Shown: positions 41,102 to 50,107, counted from the stretch's first letter. The stretch: 64,000 bases of DNA from Streptomyces sp. MP131-18 (GCF_001984575.1 NZ_LZNS01000001.1:1-64000), one strand, 5' to 3'. The notes: generated by a model from the letters alone, not told the origin. Made by a program: numbers and translations.

Positions 41102-42693
41102 TGGCCGACCTCGTCATCCGCGGCGCCACGGTCGTCGACGGCACGGGAGCCCCCGGTCGGGTCGCCGATGTGAGCGTCACCGACGGTCTGATCGAGTCCG
41201 TCGGCGGCCCGCTCCCCACCGGCCGCCGGGTCGTCGACGCGGCCGGGCTCGTGCTCTGCCCCGGATTCATCGACATGCACGCCCACTCCGACCTCGCCCT
41301 GCTGACGGACCCGGCGCACGAGGCGAAGGTGAGCCAGGGCGTGACGTGCGAGGTCCTGGGGCAGGACGGTCTCTCCTACGCCCCGGCCGACGACGTCACG
41401 CTGCCGCAGATCCGCCGGGCCGTCGCCGGATGGAACGGCGACCCGCCCGGCTTCGACTGGAACTGGCGGAGCGTCGCCGACTACCTGGAGCGGCTCGGCC
41501 GCGGCACGGCCGTCAACGCCTGCTACCTGGTGCCCCAGGGATCGGTGAGGATGCTGGCGATGGGCTGGGCGGACCGCGCGCCGACCGGGGCGGAGCTGGA
41601 CCGGCAGCGCGAACTGGTGGCCGCCGCCCTGCGCGAAGGGGCGGTCGGCATGTCCAGCGGGCTGACCTACGCCCCCGGCATGTATGCCGGTAAGGACGAG
41701 CTGGTCGAACTGTGCCGCGTCGTCGCCGCGTTCGGCGGCCTGTACGTGCCGCACCACCGCTCGTACGGCGCGAGGGCGCTGCCGGCGTACGCGGAGATGA
41801 TCGATGTCGCCCGCAGGTCCGGCTGCCGCCTGCATCTCGCACACGCCACCATGAACTTCCGCGTCAACGAAGGGCGTGCGCCGGAGCTGCTCGCGCTGCT
41901 CGACGCCGCGATCGACGCCGGCGCCGACCTGTCTCTGGACACCTACCCCTACCTGCCCGGCTCGACCACGCTCGCCGCGCTGCTGCCGAGCTGGGCGGCC
42001 GAGGGCGGACCGGCCGCCACCCTGGACCGGCTGCGCGACCGGGCCGCACGGGAACGCATCCGGCACGGTCTCGAGGTGGTGGGCTCCGACGGCTGCCACG
42101 GCGTCCCCGTCGAGTGGGAAACGATCCGGATCTCCGGCTCCCGCGACCCGGCCGCGGTGGGCAGAACCGTGGCCGAGATGGCCGCCGCGTCGGGACGTCC
42201 GCCGTTCGAGGTCTGCCGCACCCTGCTGATCGCGGACGAGCTGTCCACGACGGTCCTCCAGCTCGTCGGGAACGAGGAGAACGTCCGCGCGATCATGCGG
42301 CATCCCGCGCACACCGGCGGCAGCGACGGGCTGCTCGGCGTGGCCCGGCCGCACCCGCGGGCCTGGGGAACCTTCCCGCGCTACCTCGGCCATTACGTCC
42401 GGGAGCAGGGCGTGCTCGGGCTGGAGGAGTGCGTCGCCCACCTGACGGGGCGCGCCGCGCGGCGGCTGCGGCTCAGGGGCCGCGGGTTCGTGGCGCCCGG
42501 ATACCACGCCGACCTGGTGCTGTTCGATCCCGGGACGGTGCGCGACACGGCGACGTTCGAGGAGCCGCGGCGCCTCCCCGAGGGCATCCCGCACGTCCTC
42601 GTCAGCGGGGTGTCCGTCGTGCAGAACGGCCGGCACACCGGCGCGCTCCCCGGCCGCGCGCTGCGCCGCGCACCGGATGGCACCACCCGTTGA
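41101..42693 (+). CDS. N-acyl-D-amino-acid deacylase-type amidohydrolase
   Basis: 530 residues. VLCPGFIDMHAHSDLALL gives the first metal histidines; further metal-site residues are in YVPHHRSYG, LHLAHATMNF and VGSDGCHG. The D-aminoacylase metal cysteine may correspond to that in GVTCEVLGQDG. The family removes acyl groups from N-acyl-D-amino acids or related amides. Start is set by the TGATG overlap with the leader ORF. The C-terminal beta domain (LVLFDPGTVRDTATFEEPRR, in part) is complete. Confidence 0.88.
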   Translation: MADLVIRGATVVDGTGAPGRVADVSVTDGLIESVGGPLPTGRRVVDAAGLVLCPGFIDMHAHSDLALLTDPAHEAKVSQGVTCEVLGQDGLSYAPADDVTLPQIRRAVAGWNGDPPGFDWNWRSVADYLERLGRGTAVNACYLVPQGSVRMLAMGWADRAPTGAELDRQRELVAAALREGAVGMSSGLTYAPGMYAGKDELVELCRVVAAFGGLYVPHHRSYGARALPAYAEMIDVARRSGCRLHLAHATMNFRVNEGRAPELLALLDAAIDAGADLSLDTYPYLPGSTTLAALLPSWAAEGGPAATLDRLRDRAARERIRHGLEVVGSDGCHGVPVEWETIRISGSRDPAAVGRTVAEMAAASGRPPFEVCRTLLIADELSTTVLQLVGNEENVRAIMRHPAHTGGSDGLLGVARPHPRAWGTFPRYLGHYVREQGVLGLEECVAHLTGRAARRLRLRGRGFVAPGYHADLVLFDPGTVRDTATFEEPRRLPEGIPHVLVSGVSVVQNGRHTGALPGRALRRAPDGTTR

Positions 42694-42728
42694 GCAACGC
42701 CCCGCGCCGCACCCGGAATGCGCCGGTA

Positions 42729-43130
42729 CTACGCCGCCGCGCCCGTGGCCTCCTCGCAGGCCGCCGCACCCGCGGAATCGTCCGGCACGGCCGAGATGAG
42801 GGTGTCCAGCGCGTTACGTGCCGCCAAAAGATCGGACATCGCGTCGTCGATGCGCTCCCGTTCCCGTTGCAGGTCGGGGCCCATGCCGGCGCAGACGGGA
42901 ACGAGCCGCCCGTCGTCGTCGGCCATGCACGGAAGCAGCTGGGCGATCGTCGCGGTGTTGAGCCCGGCGGCGAGCAGGGTCCTGATGCCGCGCACGGTCC
43001 TGACGTCCTCCTCGGCATACGTGCGGTATCCGCTCGGCAGCCGCTTCGGGCTCAGCAAGCCCTGCTCCTCGTAGTACCGCAGCAAGCGCTCGCTGACCCC
43101 CGTTCTGGCGGACAGCTCTCCGATGCGCAT
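42729..43130 (-). CDS. MerR-family transcriptional regulator
   Basis: 133 residues from ATG 43130; a GTG at 43145 would add five. MRIGELSARTGVSERLLRYYEEQGLL is the N-terminal DNA-binding helix pair (first 20 residues quoted in part); a coiled-coil dimerisation helix covers ~75-115. The sensor segment has PCMADDDG and VCAGM, so two cysteines are available. It diverges from a damaged imine-reductase-like gene across a dyad typical of MerR operators. Confidence 0.88.
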   Translation of the reverse strand: MRIGELSARTGVSERLLRYYEEQGLLSPKRLPSGYRTYAEEDVRTVRGIRTLLAAGLNTATIAQLLPCMADDDGRLVPVCAGMGPDLQRERERIDDAMSDLLAARNALDTLISAVPDDSAGAAACEEATGAAA

Positions 43131-43152
43131 GGGATCGATCACCACTCACCGA

Positions 43153-43183
43153 GTTGACTCTCACACTGATGTGACAGTCTAAC
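43153..43183 (+). promoter_or_regulatory. MerR operator-promoter
   Basis: A near-perfect dyad GTTGACTcTCAC...GTGAcAGTCtAAC covers the space between a -35 TTGACT (43154-43159) and a -10 at about 43178-43185. The spacer is 18 to 20 bases depending on the -10 chosen, fitting MerR-type activation. The ATG at 43193 would be almost leaderless. Confidence 0.65.
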
Positions 43184-43192
43184 TTCGCCGGC

Positions 43193-43845
43193 ATGACAAC
43201 TCGGATCATGAACGAACGACCGGCGCCCCCGTCTCCGTCTCCGTCTCCGTCTCCGTCTCCGTCATCGGGCTCGGGCCGATGGGCCACGCACTTGCCGAGG
43301 CGCTCCTGGCACGCGGGCACGTCACCACCGTCTGGAACCGCAGCCGCGAGAAGGCCGACGGTCTCGTCTCCCGGGGCGCCCGCCTCGCCGAATCGGCCGC
43401 CGCGGCCGTGGCCGCAAGTACCGTGAGCCTCGTCTGCCTGAAGGACTACGCCACGATGTACCGGGTCCTGGACTCCCTCTCCGGCGCTCCGGACGGCCGG
43501 GCTCTGGTACACCTCAGCTCGGGAACGCCTGGCGAGGCCCGCGCCGCGGCCGACTGGGCGGCGGAGCGGGGGTACGGCTATGTCGACGGCGCCGTGATGG
43601 TGCCGCCGGCGGCGGTCGGGCAGCCCGACGCGGTGCTCCTCTACAGCGGCCCGGCGGACGTCTTCGACCGGCACCGGGAGACGCTGACGGTTCTCGGGAC
43701 ACCCCGGTACCTCGGCACCGACCCGGGATTGGCGGTACTGCACAACGCGGCGCTGCTCGACCTGATGTATGCGTCCCTGAACGGTTTCCTGCACGCGGCC
43801 GCCCTGGTGGGAACGGTGGACGGCCTGCTCAGTGACCGACGGTGA
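43193..43845 (+). pseudogene. Broken imine-reductase-like NADPH enzyme
   Basis: The Rossmann start VIGLGPMGHALAEALLARGH and VWNRSREKADGL match IRED/beta-hydroxyacid dehydrogenases. The only start before it, ATG 43193, is in another frame; a C5 run at 43226-43230 is the likely site of the indel, and the correct frame has an upstream TAA at 43180 with no usable start between. The 3' end is also cut: the protein stops after about 217 residues at GTVDGLLSDRR, lacking the C-terminal helical dimer domain of a ~290-residue family, and runs into the convergent SDR gene by 17 bases. Confidence 0.75.
43231..43260 (+). repeat. Five tandem copies of GTCTCC
   Basis: A perfect (GTCTCC)5 hexanucleotide repeat next to the presumed frameshift; in the enzyme frame it encodes alternating Val-Ser just before the Rossmann motif. 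Copy changes would keep frame, so the frameshift lies outside it. Confidence 0.95.
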
Positions 43846-44461
43846 AGTGCTGGTGCTCGCGGGGGTTTTCGAGTTCGTCGAGGACGGCCACGGCGAGGTC
43901 TTCGGCTGAGATCCGGGATGTGCCGTCGGCGCTGGTGATGAGTGTGGTGGTGCCGCGTCGGTACGTTCCGGTGCGGTGGCCGGGTTCCAGTACGGCGGGC
44001 GGGCTGAGGTAGACCCAGTTGGCCGGGTGTGCTCGGCACGCGTCCAGCTGAGCGGCGCTGGCGGCCGCGAGGGTGCGCCATTCCCGTGGCACGTACTCCG
44101 GGCTGTCGACGACGAGCCGGTCGGGGCGTCCCGGAACCCGCAGAGGGGCGGCGCCGCCGACAACGAGGATACGCACCCGGGCTGTTGCGGCCGCGTCGAG
44201 CAGCGCGGTCGTGGTCGTGACGGCGGTGTCCTCGTGCCCGGGGGCGGGACGGGTCGCGGCCACGGCCGCGTCGGCGTCCTCGAGCAGCTCGCTCATGTGG
44301 CGGGGATCGTTCGCATCGCCCTCGACGGCCGTCACGCCGGGCGGCAGGAGCGCCGGCCTTCCCCTCCGGAATACGGCGATGACGCCGTGTTCCCGGCTTG
44401 CGGCCTCGCGAACGACGCGCGAGCCGACCATTCCTGCGGCTCCGATCACGGTGATCCTCAT
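43829..44461 (-). CDS. NAD(P)-binding atypical SDR (NmrA-like)
   Basis: 210 residues. ITVIGAAGMVGSRVVREAASR is the nucleotide-binding start (quoted in part), followed by GDANDPRHMSELL and VVGGAAPLRVPG. The ISAEDLAVAVLDELENP tail is typical of NAD(P)H-binding epimerase-like proteins. Start overlaps the EamA stop by four bases. Role unknown, perhaps a quinone or aldehyde reductase. Confidence 0.85.
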   Translation of the reverse strand: MRITVIGAAGMVGSRVVREAASREHGVIAVFRRGRPALLPPGVTAVEGDANDPRHMSELLEDADAAVAATRPAPGHEDTAVTTTTALLDAAATARVRILVVGGAAPLRVPGRPDRLVVDSPEYVPREWRTLAAASAAQLDACRAHPANWVYLSPPAVLEPGHRTGTYRRGTTTLITSADGTSRISAEDLAVAVLDELENPREHQHFTVGH

Positions 44462-45414
44462 CGAGGTGTCCTTTCCGGCGTGGGGTGGGAAACAGAAGGG
44501 GGCGAGCGGATGGGTTCGGGAAGCTGCCCCGCGACGATCGCGGCGAGTGACAGCGCGAACCCCAGGAGCTGGATCAAGCCGAGGGTCTGACCGAGCAGGG
44601 TGGCGCCGAGTACCGCGGCGACCAGCGGCGATATCAGGCCGAGAACCGCGACCGAGGTGACCGGCAGTGTGGTGATGCCGCGGAACCACAGGATGAACGT
44701 GACCAGGCCGCCGACCAGACCGAGCCAGAGGTAGCCGAGGGCCGCGGTCGGGCCGATTGCGGGCGGGGGGCCTTCCCCGAGAAAGGTGAGGGGCAGCAGG
44801 AACAGACCGCCTGCGGTGAGCTGCCAGCCGGCGAATGCGGTGGGACCGACGTCGGCGGGCCGTCCCCAGCGCTTGGTGAGCGTCACCCCGAACGCCATGG
44901 CGGCCGCGCCGGCCAGGCCGGCCACGAGGCCGACGCCGTCGAACGCCGCATTCGGGCCGATCACCACCAGGCCGACACCTGTCGCACCGACCAGCCCCCA
45001 GATCAAGCGCCGTGCGGAGAGGCGTTCGTGGAGAACGGTCACGGCCAGGAGGGCGACGACGAGCGGCTGCGTAGCCGCCAGGGTCGCGGCAACGCCTCCC
45101 GGCAGGCGTTCGGCCGCGACGAACAGCAGGGGGAAGAGCAGGCCGATGTTCAGCACGCCGAGCACCGCGGCCTTGCCCCACCACGCTCCGCGCGGCAGCG
45201 TCCGGGTGATCGCCAGCGCGATCAGGCCGGCGGGCAACGCGCGCAGGAGTCCCGCGAACAGTGGGTGCCCCGGCGGGAGAAGCTCGGTGGTGACGACATA
45301 GGTCGTGCCCCACACCGCGGGAGCGAGCGCGGTCAGAGCGGTGCGAGACAGATCTCCACGGAGTGCGCCCCGGCCGGCTCCGCCGGAAGCCCTCGGTACG
45401 GCTGGACTTGTCAT
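44458..45414 (-). CDS. EamA/DMT-family transporter
   Basis: 318 residues with ten membrane helices and two EamA repeats (ALTALAPAVWGTTYVVTTELLP near residue 28 and AFAGWQLTAGGLFLLPLTF near 190, both in part). Such proteins export metabolites. It forms a two-gene operon with the SDR and diverges from a LysR regulator, the probable controller. Confidence 0.87.
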   Translation of the reverse strand: MTSPAVPRASGGAGRGALRGDLSRTALTALAPAVWGTTYVVTTELLPPGHPLFAGLLRALPAGLIALAITRTLPRGAWWGKAAVLGVLNIGLLFPLLFVAAERLPGGVAATLAATQPLVVALLAVTVLHERLSARRLIWGLVGATGVGLVVIGPNAAFDGVGLVAGLAGAAAMAFGVTLTKRWGRPADVGPTAFAGWQLTAGGLFLLPLTFLGEGPPPAIGPTAALGYLWLGLVGGLVTFILWFRGITTLPVTSVAVLGLISPLVAAVLGATLLGQTLGLIQLLGFALSLAAIVAGQLPEPIRSPPSVSHPTPERTPR

Positions 45415-45441
45415 ATACGGAGTCTCAACGCGACGCGATCA

Positions 45442-45470
45442 ATGAGTCCAACACATGTTTGTCATCTCAT
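45442..45470. promoter_or_regulatory. LysR-type dyad between EamA and LysR genes
   Basis: ATGAG (45442-45446) and CTCAT (45466-45470) form an outer inverted repeat around a nested CAAcACATGTTTG near-palindrome. Its place in the 79-base divergent gap fits a LysR autoregulatory and target site. Confidence 0.5.
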
Positions 45471-45493
45471 CGATCTCGATACAAGATGAATTG

Positions 45494-46384
45494 ATGGAGC
45501 TCCAGCAGCTGCGCTATGTCCTCGCCGTCGCCGAGACCAACAGCTTCACCCGCGCCGCCGAACGGTGTCTCGTGGTCCAGTCCGCCCTCAGTCACCAAAT
45601 CGCGCGCCTGGAACGGGAACTCGGCGCGAGGCTCTTCGAACGCACCAGCCGCCGCGTGCGGCTGACGCCGGCCGGTGAAGTGTTCCTCCCGGCCGCGCGC
45701 CAGTGCCTGGACGCCGCCGAACGCGCCGTGGCCGAGGTCGCCGCGGCCGTGGGAGAGGTGCGCGGGCGGCTCGCCGTGGGCCTGATCCCTACGGTTGCCG
45801 CGGTCGACATCCCGGGCGCGCTGCGTGACTTCCGCCGGCAGTACCCGGACGTGCGCATCAGCCTGCGGGTGGGCGCGAGCGAGGACCTCGTCGAGCGGGT
45901 CGAGCAGGGAACCATCGACGTGGCATTCCTCGGGCTGCCGACCACGGCGCGACCCCGAGGTGTAGCCGCCCGTGAACTCGCCCGTGACCGGCTCGTCGCC
46001 GTGGTCCCGCCGGACCACCCACTCGCCGGTGAAGCAGCGGTCACCCTGGAGAGGCTCTCGTCCGAGGTGTTCGTGGACCTTCCGGCCGGGACAGCCGGAC
46101 GTGAACAATCCGACCAAGCCTTCTCGGCCGCCGGTCTCGGCCGTGACGTCGCCTTCGAGGTGACCACCGCGGACTTCATCGCCCGACTCGTCGGGCAGGG
46201 CCTCGGCGTGGGCATGCTCCCCTCCGCCTACGCGCCCCAGCTCACCGGAGTCATCACCATCGAGGTCGCCGACGCACCGGCCCGCGTCGAGTACGTCATC
46301 TGGAGCCGCTTCACCCGCACGCCGGCGGCGACCGCGTTCCTCGACGTTCTCGACATCACGGCGCAGAACCGGCATGACCCGTAG
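45494..46384 (+). CDS. LysR-family transcriptional regulator
   Basis: 296 residues from ATG 45494. MELQQLRYVLAVAETNSFTRAAE starts the winged HTH (in part), with SALSHQIARLERELGARLFER following. The remainder is the two-lobed ligand-binding domain (GVGMLPSAYAPQL near 245). Divergent from the EamA-SDR pair, which it likely controls. Confidence 0.92.
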   Translation: MELQQLRYVLAVAETNSFTRAAERCLVVQSALSHQIARLERELGARLFERTSRRVRLTPAGEVFLPAARQCLDAAERAVAEVAAAVGEVRGRLAVGLIPTVAAVDIPGALRDFRRQYPDVRISLRVGASEDLVERVEQGTIDVAFLGLPTTARPRGVAARELARDRLVAVVPPDHPLAGEAAVTLERLSSEVFVDLPAGTAGREQSDQAFSAAGLGRDVAFEVTTADFIARLVGQGLGVGMLPSAYAPQLTGVITIEVADAPARVEYVIWSRFTRTPAATAFLDVLDITAQNRHDP

Positions 46385-46750
46385 AGCGCCTCGGCCCCCG
46401 TGATCCGCGCCCGTGCCGATCGGCCACGGACTCGCATCACTCGCGGGCGGACGCGCGGCGGAGGTGGCGTTCTCGTCGCCGGAGCTTCTTCTCGCGTCTG
46501 GCCGACTCGGCGCGCTCGTTCAGCAGGGCGTGGGCGAGCGCGGCGGGTGCACGGACCCGAGGGGCGCGCCGTCGGGCGCTCGGCGTCCGCCAGGGCTTCG
46601 GCGGTCTTTGCCCGTCGCCGCCGCCGGTCAGGGATTTCAGCGCCCGATCCGTGACGTCGGTCGGTGTCCTGCTCTCCTGGACGGGCAGGCCATGCCGCTC
46701 GATCGAGGGCGGGAAACCGGCCGCGAGCGGGGTGGCGCGACGCCGTCCTT
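46385..46750. other. Gap between convergent LysR and VOC genes
   Basis: About 365 bases. An arginine-rich open frame runs on the minus strand after the VOC stop but lacks an acceptable start and resembles no family I know. Nothing else supported. Confidence 0.4.
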
Positions 46751-47122
46751 TCAGCCGATGAGCGTCTCCTTCGGCCGCACGACGCAGAACTCGTTCCCCT
46801 CGGGGGCGGCCAGCACGGTCCACGACTCCTTGCCGGTCTGGCCGATGTCCACTTTTTCGGCGCCCAGCGCGATGAGGCGGTCGATCTCGGTATCGCGGTC
46901 GCCGGCGGTCGTCGTCAGGTCCAGATGCAGGCGGTTCTTGGTCTGCTTGGTCCCGACGGCCGGCATGAAGCACATGCCGGCCGGCGCCGCCTCGTCCGGC
47001 CCGATCACCACCTCCCGCTCGCGCTCGGACAGCACGCGCCAGCGCAGCGCCGCGGCCCAGAAGCGGGCGAGGGACGGCAGATCGTGGGCGTCGACGACGA
47101 TGTGGTGCACGGAGAGAGGCAT
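46751..47122 (-). CDS. VOC-superfamily (glyoxalase-like) protein
   Basis: 123 residues from ATG 47122. SVHHIVVDAHDLPSLARFWA, NRLHLDLTT and PEGNEFCVV give the paired beta-alpha-beta modules and metal ligands (His, His, Glu) of the glyoxalase/bleomycin-resistance fold. Often annotated as glyoxalase-like; substrate unknown. Confidence 0.88.
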   Translation of the reverse strand: MPLSVHHIVVDAHDLPSLARFWAAALRWRVLSEREREVVIGPDEAAPAGMCFMPAVGTKQTKNRLHLDLTTTAGDRDTEIDRLIALGAEKVDIGQTGKESWTVLAAPEGNEFCVVRPKETLIG

Positions 47123-47434
47123 GGCCGCCAGTATGCGCCGGGGCGGCCCCGGCCCGCGCGCCGTTCCCCCGCACGCATTGCCGCCGACACGAACGGTAGG
47201 GGATCCGTGGGCAAACTGTGACGCCCGGCACGTGACGCCGGTCACCTACGAAACGGCTTAGGGGGCGCGGTGCCGCGTCGGCCCTTGCGGCGCGCGGATC
47301 GCGGGGCGGGCGGGCGGGCGGGGCTACGGGGCCCGGACGTAGGTCACGGCTTTGTCGGGCCGCTCCGGCCCCGCTAAGAATGGCCGTCGTCCGCATTCGC
47401 GGCATTCCCCCTATTTCGAAAAGGTGCGTCTTAC
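47123..47434. other. Intergenic region upstream of the secreted SLT protein
   Basis: About 310 bases. GC-rich tandem-like GGGC runs near 47300-47325 and then the SLT gene leader. I looked for the conserved c-di-AMP riboswitch that often precedes cell-wall hydrolase genes and did not find a convincing match. Confidence 0.4.
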
Positions 47435-48112
47435 ATGTCCGCAAGCAGCACCCATGGCCCTCGCCTGACCAGGACCCGCCGGGTCTCGATCGCCGGCGTC
47501 GTCGCCGCAGGCGCTGCCGCGGCGGCCGTCTCGCTCGTCCCCGACGAGGCCGCCGCCGCACAGACGACACCGTCCGTCGCCCCCTCCCCCGTCGCCACCG
47601 GCACGGTCTCTCCCGTCGCCTTCACCGCCGAGGCCCAGGGCGCGCAGGTCAGCACGGTGCGCGACGGCATCGGCGGGAAGCAGTCCGCGCTCCTCCCCAC
47701 GCCCGCTCCGGCGCAGCAGCCCGCCGCGGAGGAGGAGAGCACCTCGGAGAACGCCGAGCCGGAGAACGAGCCGGAGAACGAGCCGGACTACCCGAACACG
47801 CTCGACGGGTGGATTCGCGAGGCCATGGCGATCATGGACAAGCACGACATACCCGGCTCCTACGAGGGCATCCACCGCAACATCATGCGCGAGTCCAGCG
47901 GTGACCCGAACGCGATCAACAACTGGGACATCAACGCCCGCAACGGCGTCCCCTCCAAGGGCCTGCTCCAGGTGATCCAGCCGACGTTCGACGCCTACCA
48001 CGTCAAGGGCACCGAGTACGACCTGTACGACCCGGTCGCCAACATCGTCGCCGCGTGCAACTACGCCGCCGACCGCTACGGCTCCATGGACAACGTCAAC
48101 GGCCCCTACTGA
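47435..48112 (+). CDS. Secreted transglycosylase-like (SLT) protein
   Basis: 225 residues. A Tat-like or Sec signal (TRTRRVSIAGVVAAGAAAAA) ends near AAAAQ; a Pro/Glu-rich linker with repeats of EPEN (~108-118) follows. Residues ~125-225 match the lytic transglycosylase/lysozyme-like domain of actinomycete wall hydrolases: IMRESSGDPNAINNWD holds the catalytic Glu, then SKGLLQVIQPTFDAYH and ANIVAACNYAADRYGS. It would cleave peptidoglycan outside the cell. Confidence 0.88.
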   Translation: MSASSTHGPRLTRTRRVSIAGVVAAGAAAAAVSLVPDEAAAAQTTPSVAPSPVATGTVSPVAFTAEAQGAQVSTVRDGIGGKQSALLPTPAPAQQPAAEEESTSENAEPENEPENEPDYPNTLDGWIREAMAIMDKHDIPGSYEGIHRNIMRESSGDPNAINNWDINARNGVPSKGLLQVIQPTFDAYHVKGTEYDLYDPVANIVAACNYAADRYGSMDNVNGPY

Positions 48113-48128
48113 CCGGGCCGTCCGGAAC

Positions 48129-48169
48129 GCGGCGGGGTGAGCAGGCCCGTGGCCTGCTCACCCCGCCGC
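48129..48169. terminator. 18-bp hairpin after the SLT gene
   Basis: A perfect 18-bp stem (48129-48146 with 48152-48169) and 5-base loop, 17 bases after the SLT stop. Among the strongest hairpins in the window. Confidence 0.88.
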
Positions 48170-48224
48170 ATTCGCACGGGCTCCGAGGGACCTGCGCCCC
48201 GCGGCGCGCGGCCGCTCCGTTACG

Positions 48225-49184
48225 GTGACACGCATGCCGTCCTCCCCCGTCACCCCGGATGCCAGTCCGCGCGCCGAAGCACTCCTCGACCTGCTGTACC
48301 GGCTCGGCGGCCGGGCGCTGCTGACCGGCCAGCACAATCAGCCGGTGCACGGCTCCGCGTGGACCGAGCGGATCACCGAGCTCACCGGTGTCGTCCCTGC
48401 CCTGTGGGGGCAGGAGATCGGTTTCTCCGCCCCGGGCACCCTGGACGGCATCGACCGGCGCGCGGCGAATGTCGCCGAGGCGGTCGGCTGGCACCGGCGC
48501 GGTGCCGTCGTCACGTACACGTGGCACGCGGTCTGTCCGGCCGACGACGAGCCGGTGGAGTTCCAGGGCGGCATCATCCGGGACCTGTCCGAGGCGGACT
48601 TCGACGCCGTCCTCGACCCGGGCTCCCCTCTCCATTCCCGCTGGTGCGCGCAGGTCGACGATGCCGCCGCCGTGCTCGGCCGGCTCCAGGACGCGGGCGT
48701 TCCGGTGCTGTGGCGGCCCTACCACGAGATGAACGGCGGCTGGTTCTGGTGGGGCGGCCGGCCGGAGCGGCTGACGCTGCTGTGGCGGCAGTTGTTCGAC
48801 CGGCTGGTGCATCACCATGGCCTCAGGAACCTGATCTGGGTGTGGAGCCCGAACGCCGCCTACGACAGCGCGCAGCCGTTCGCCCCCTACTTTCCCGGGC
48901 TCGACGTGGTCGACGCGCTGGCCATGGACACCTACGGCGGGCACTACGAGCCGGAGCACTACCGCGGCCTGCTCGACCTCGCGGAAGGGCGGCCGCTCGG
49001 GCTCGGCGAGGTGGGCGAGCTGCCGTCGGACGAGGTGCTGGCCGACCAGCCGCTGTGGGCCTGGTTCATGGGCTGGCCCGACGTGGTCACCGACGCCAAC
49101 GATGCCGCCCGCGTCCGCGCCCTCTACCGGCACCCGCGCGCCCTCGGCCTCGACGGCCTCACGGGGCCGCCGTTCGGCGGCTGA
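48225..49184 (+). CDS. GH26-family glycoside hydrolase (beta-mannanase-like)
   Basis: 319 residues from GTG 48225, or 316 from ATG 48234. The acid/base glutamate is in WRPYHEMNGGWFWWG and the nucleophile in LGEVGELP, both GH26 signatures; TGQHN near residue 35 also fits. No signal peptide or CBM, so it acts inside the cell, perhaps on imported manno-oligosaccharides. Confidence 0.87.
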   Translation: MTRMPSSPVTPDASPRAEALLDLLYRLGGRALLTGQHNQPVHGSAWTERITELTGVVPALWGQEIGFSAPGTLDGIDRRAANVAEAVGWHRRGAVVTYTWHAVCPADDEPVEFQGGIIRDLSEADFDAVLDPGSPLHSRWCAQVDDAAAVLGRLQDAGVPVLWRPYHEMNGGWFWWGGRPERLTLLWRQLFDRLVHHHGLRNLIWVWSPNAAYDSAQPFAPYFPGLDVVDALAMDTYGGHYEPEHYRGLLDLAEGRPLGLGEVGELPSDEVLADQPLWAWFMGWPDVVTDANDAARVRALYRHPRALGLDGLTGPPFGG

Positions 49185-49339
49185 GGCGGCTCCGGCGGGA
49201 ACCGGGGGTGCGGTCGGTCGGGGCCCAGGGCGGCGTTCTCGGGCGCGCCGCGCCGCGGGCGAGGCCCGTTGGTGGCAACTCCTGCCGGACCGTGGTGAGC
49301 AGCCGTCGCCAGGCGGTGACCCGAGGTGGCGGAGGCCGG

Positions 49340-50107
49340 TCAGGGGGCGGCGACCTCGACGGTGCACAGCGGGTCCGCGTGGAACGGCCGCAGCTGCTCC
49401 TCGGTCGCCGAGGCGTCGGTGATCAGGGTCCAGCGCCGGTCGAAGGTCGCCCACCAGTGGGAGTTGGCGCGGCCGAGCTTGCCCGAGTCGGCCAGGACGC
49501 AGACCTCGCGGGAGCGGTCGATCATCAGCTGCTTGAGCGCGGTCTGTTCCGGCCGTGCCTCGCAGATGCCGCGGCCGGCGACGACGCCGTCGGCGCCGAG
49601 GAACGCCGCGTCCGCGGTGAGGCGGGACACGGCGGACTCCGCGAGCGGGCCGACCATGCCGAGGCTGAGCTGCCTGACCGTGCCGCCGAGCACGATCAGT
49701 TCGATGCCGGGCACGCCCGCCAGTATGTTGATGGAGGTCAGCCCGGTGGTGGCGACGGTCAGGCCGCCGCGGGCGGCCAGCCGCCCGGCGAGGGCACCGA
49801 CCGTGGTACCGGCGTCGAGCAGCACCAGGCGGCACTCGGCGGCGTGCGGCTCGGCGGTGCGGGCGATGGCCGCCTTTTCGGCTCCCGCGAGCTGTTCGCG
49901 TTCCCGCAGGGGCTGTTCCTCGGCCGTGCCGGAGGAAAGCGCGCCGCCGTAGGTGCGCACGATCTCCCCCGACTCGGACAGCCGGGCCAGATCGCGCCTG
50001 ATCGTGGACTCCGAGACGTTGTACCGCTCCGACAGCTCGGCGACCGCGATGGGCCCCACCCGGAGCAGGTCGCGGATCTCGCGGCGCCTGGCCGCCCCGT
50101 TCATCAT
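49340..50107 (-). CDS. DeoR/GlpR-family transcriptional regulator
   Basis: 255 residues. RRREIRDLLRVGPIAVAEL and SESTIRRDLARL form the HTH; residues ~75-250 are the sugar-phosphate-sensing DeoR C-terminal domain (LDAGTTVGALA, GGTVRQLSLGMVGP). Last gene of the acid-sugar operon; its ATG overlaps the PdxA2 stop by one base (TGATG). It probably represses the operon until a phosphorylated C4 intermediate accumulates. Confidence 0.92.
   Translation of the reverse strand: MMNGAARRREIRDLLRVGPIAVAELSERYNVSESTIRRDLARLSESGEIVRTYGGALSSGTAEEQPLREREQLAGAEKAAIARTAEPHAAECRLVLLDAGTTVGALAGRLAARGGLTVATTGLTSINILAGVPGIELIVLGGTVRQLSLGMVGPLAESAVSRLTADAAFLGADGVVAGRGICEARPEQTALKQLMIDRSREVCVLADSGKLGRANSHWWATFDRRWTLITDASATEEQLRPFHADPLCTVEVAAP

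Noticed and set aside
43231-43260. CRISPR-like or other array
   Set aside because: It is a perfect hexanucleotide microsatellite without spacers.
46437-46750. Arginine-rich minus-strand ORF after the VOC gene
   Set aside because: No acceptable start codon or ribosome-binding site in frame and no recognisable family.
47250-47434. c-di-AMP (ydaO) riboswitch before the SLT gene
   Set aside because: The conserved motifs could not be found in the leader.
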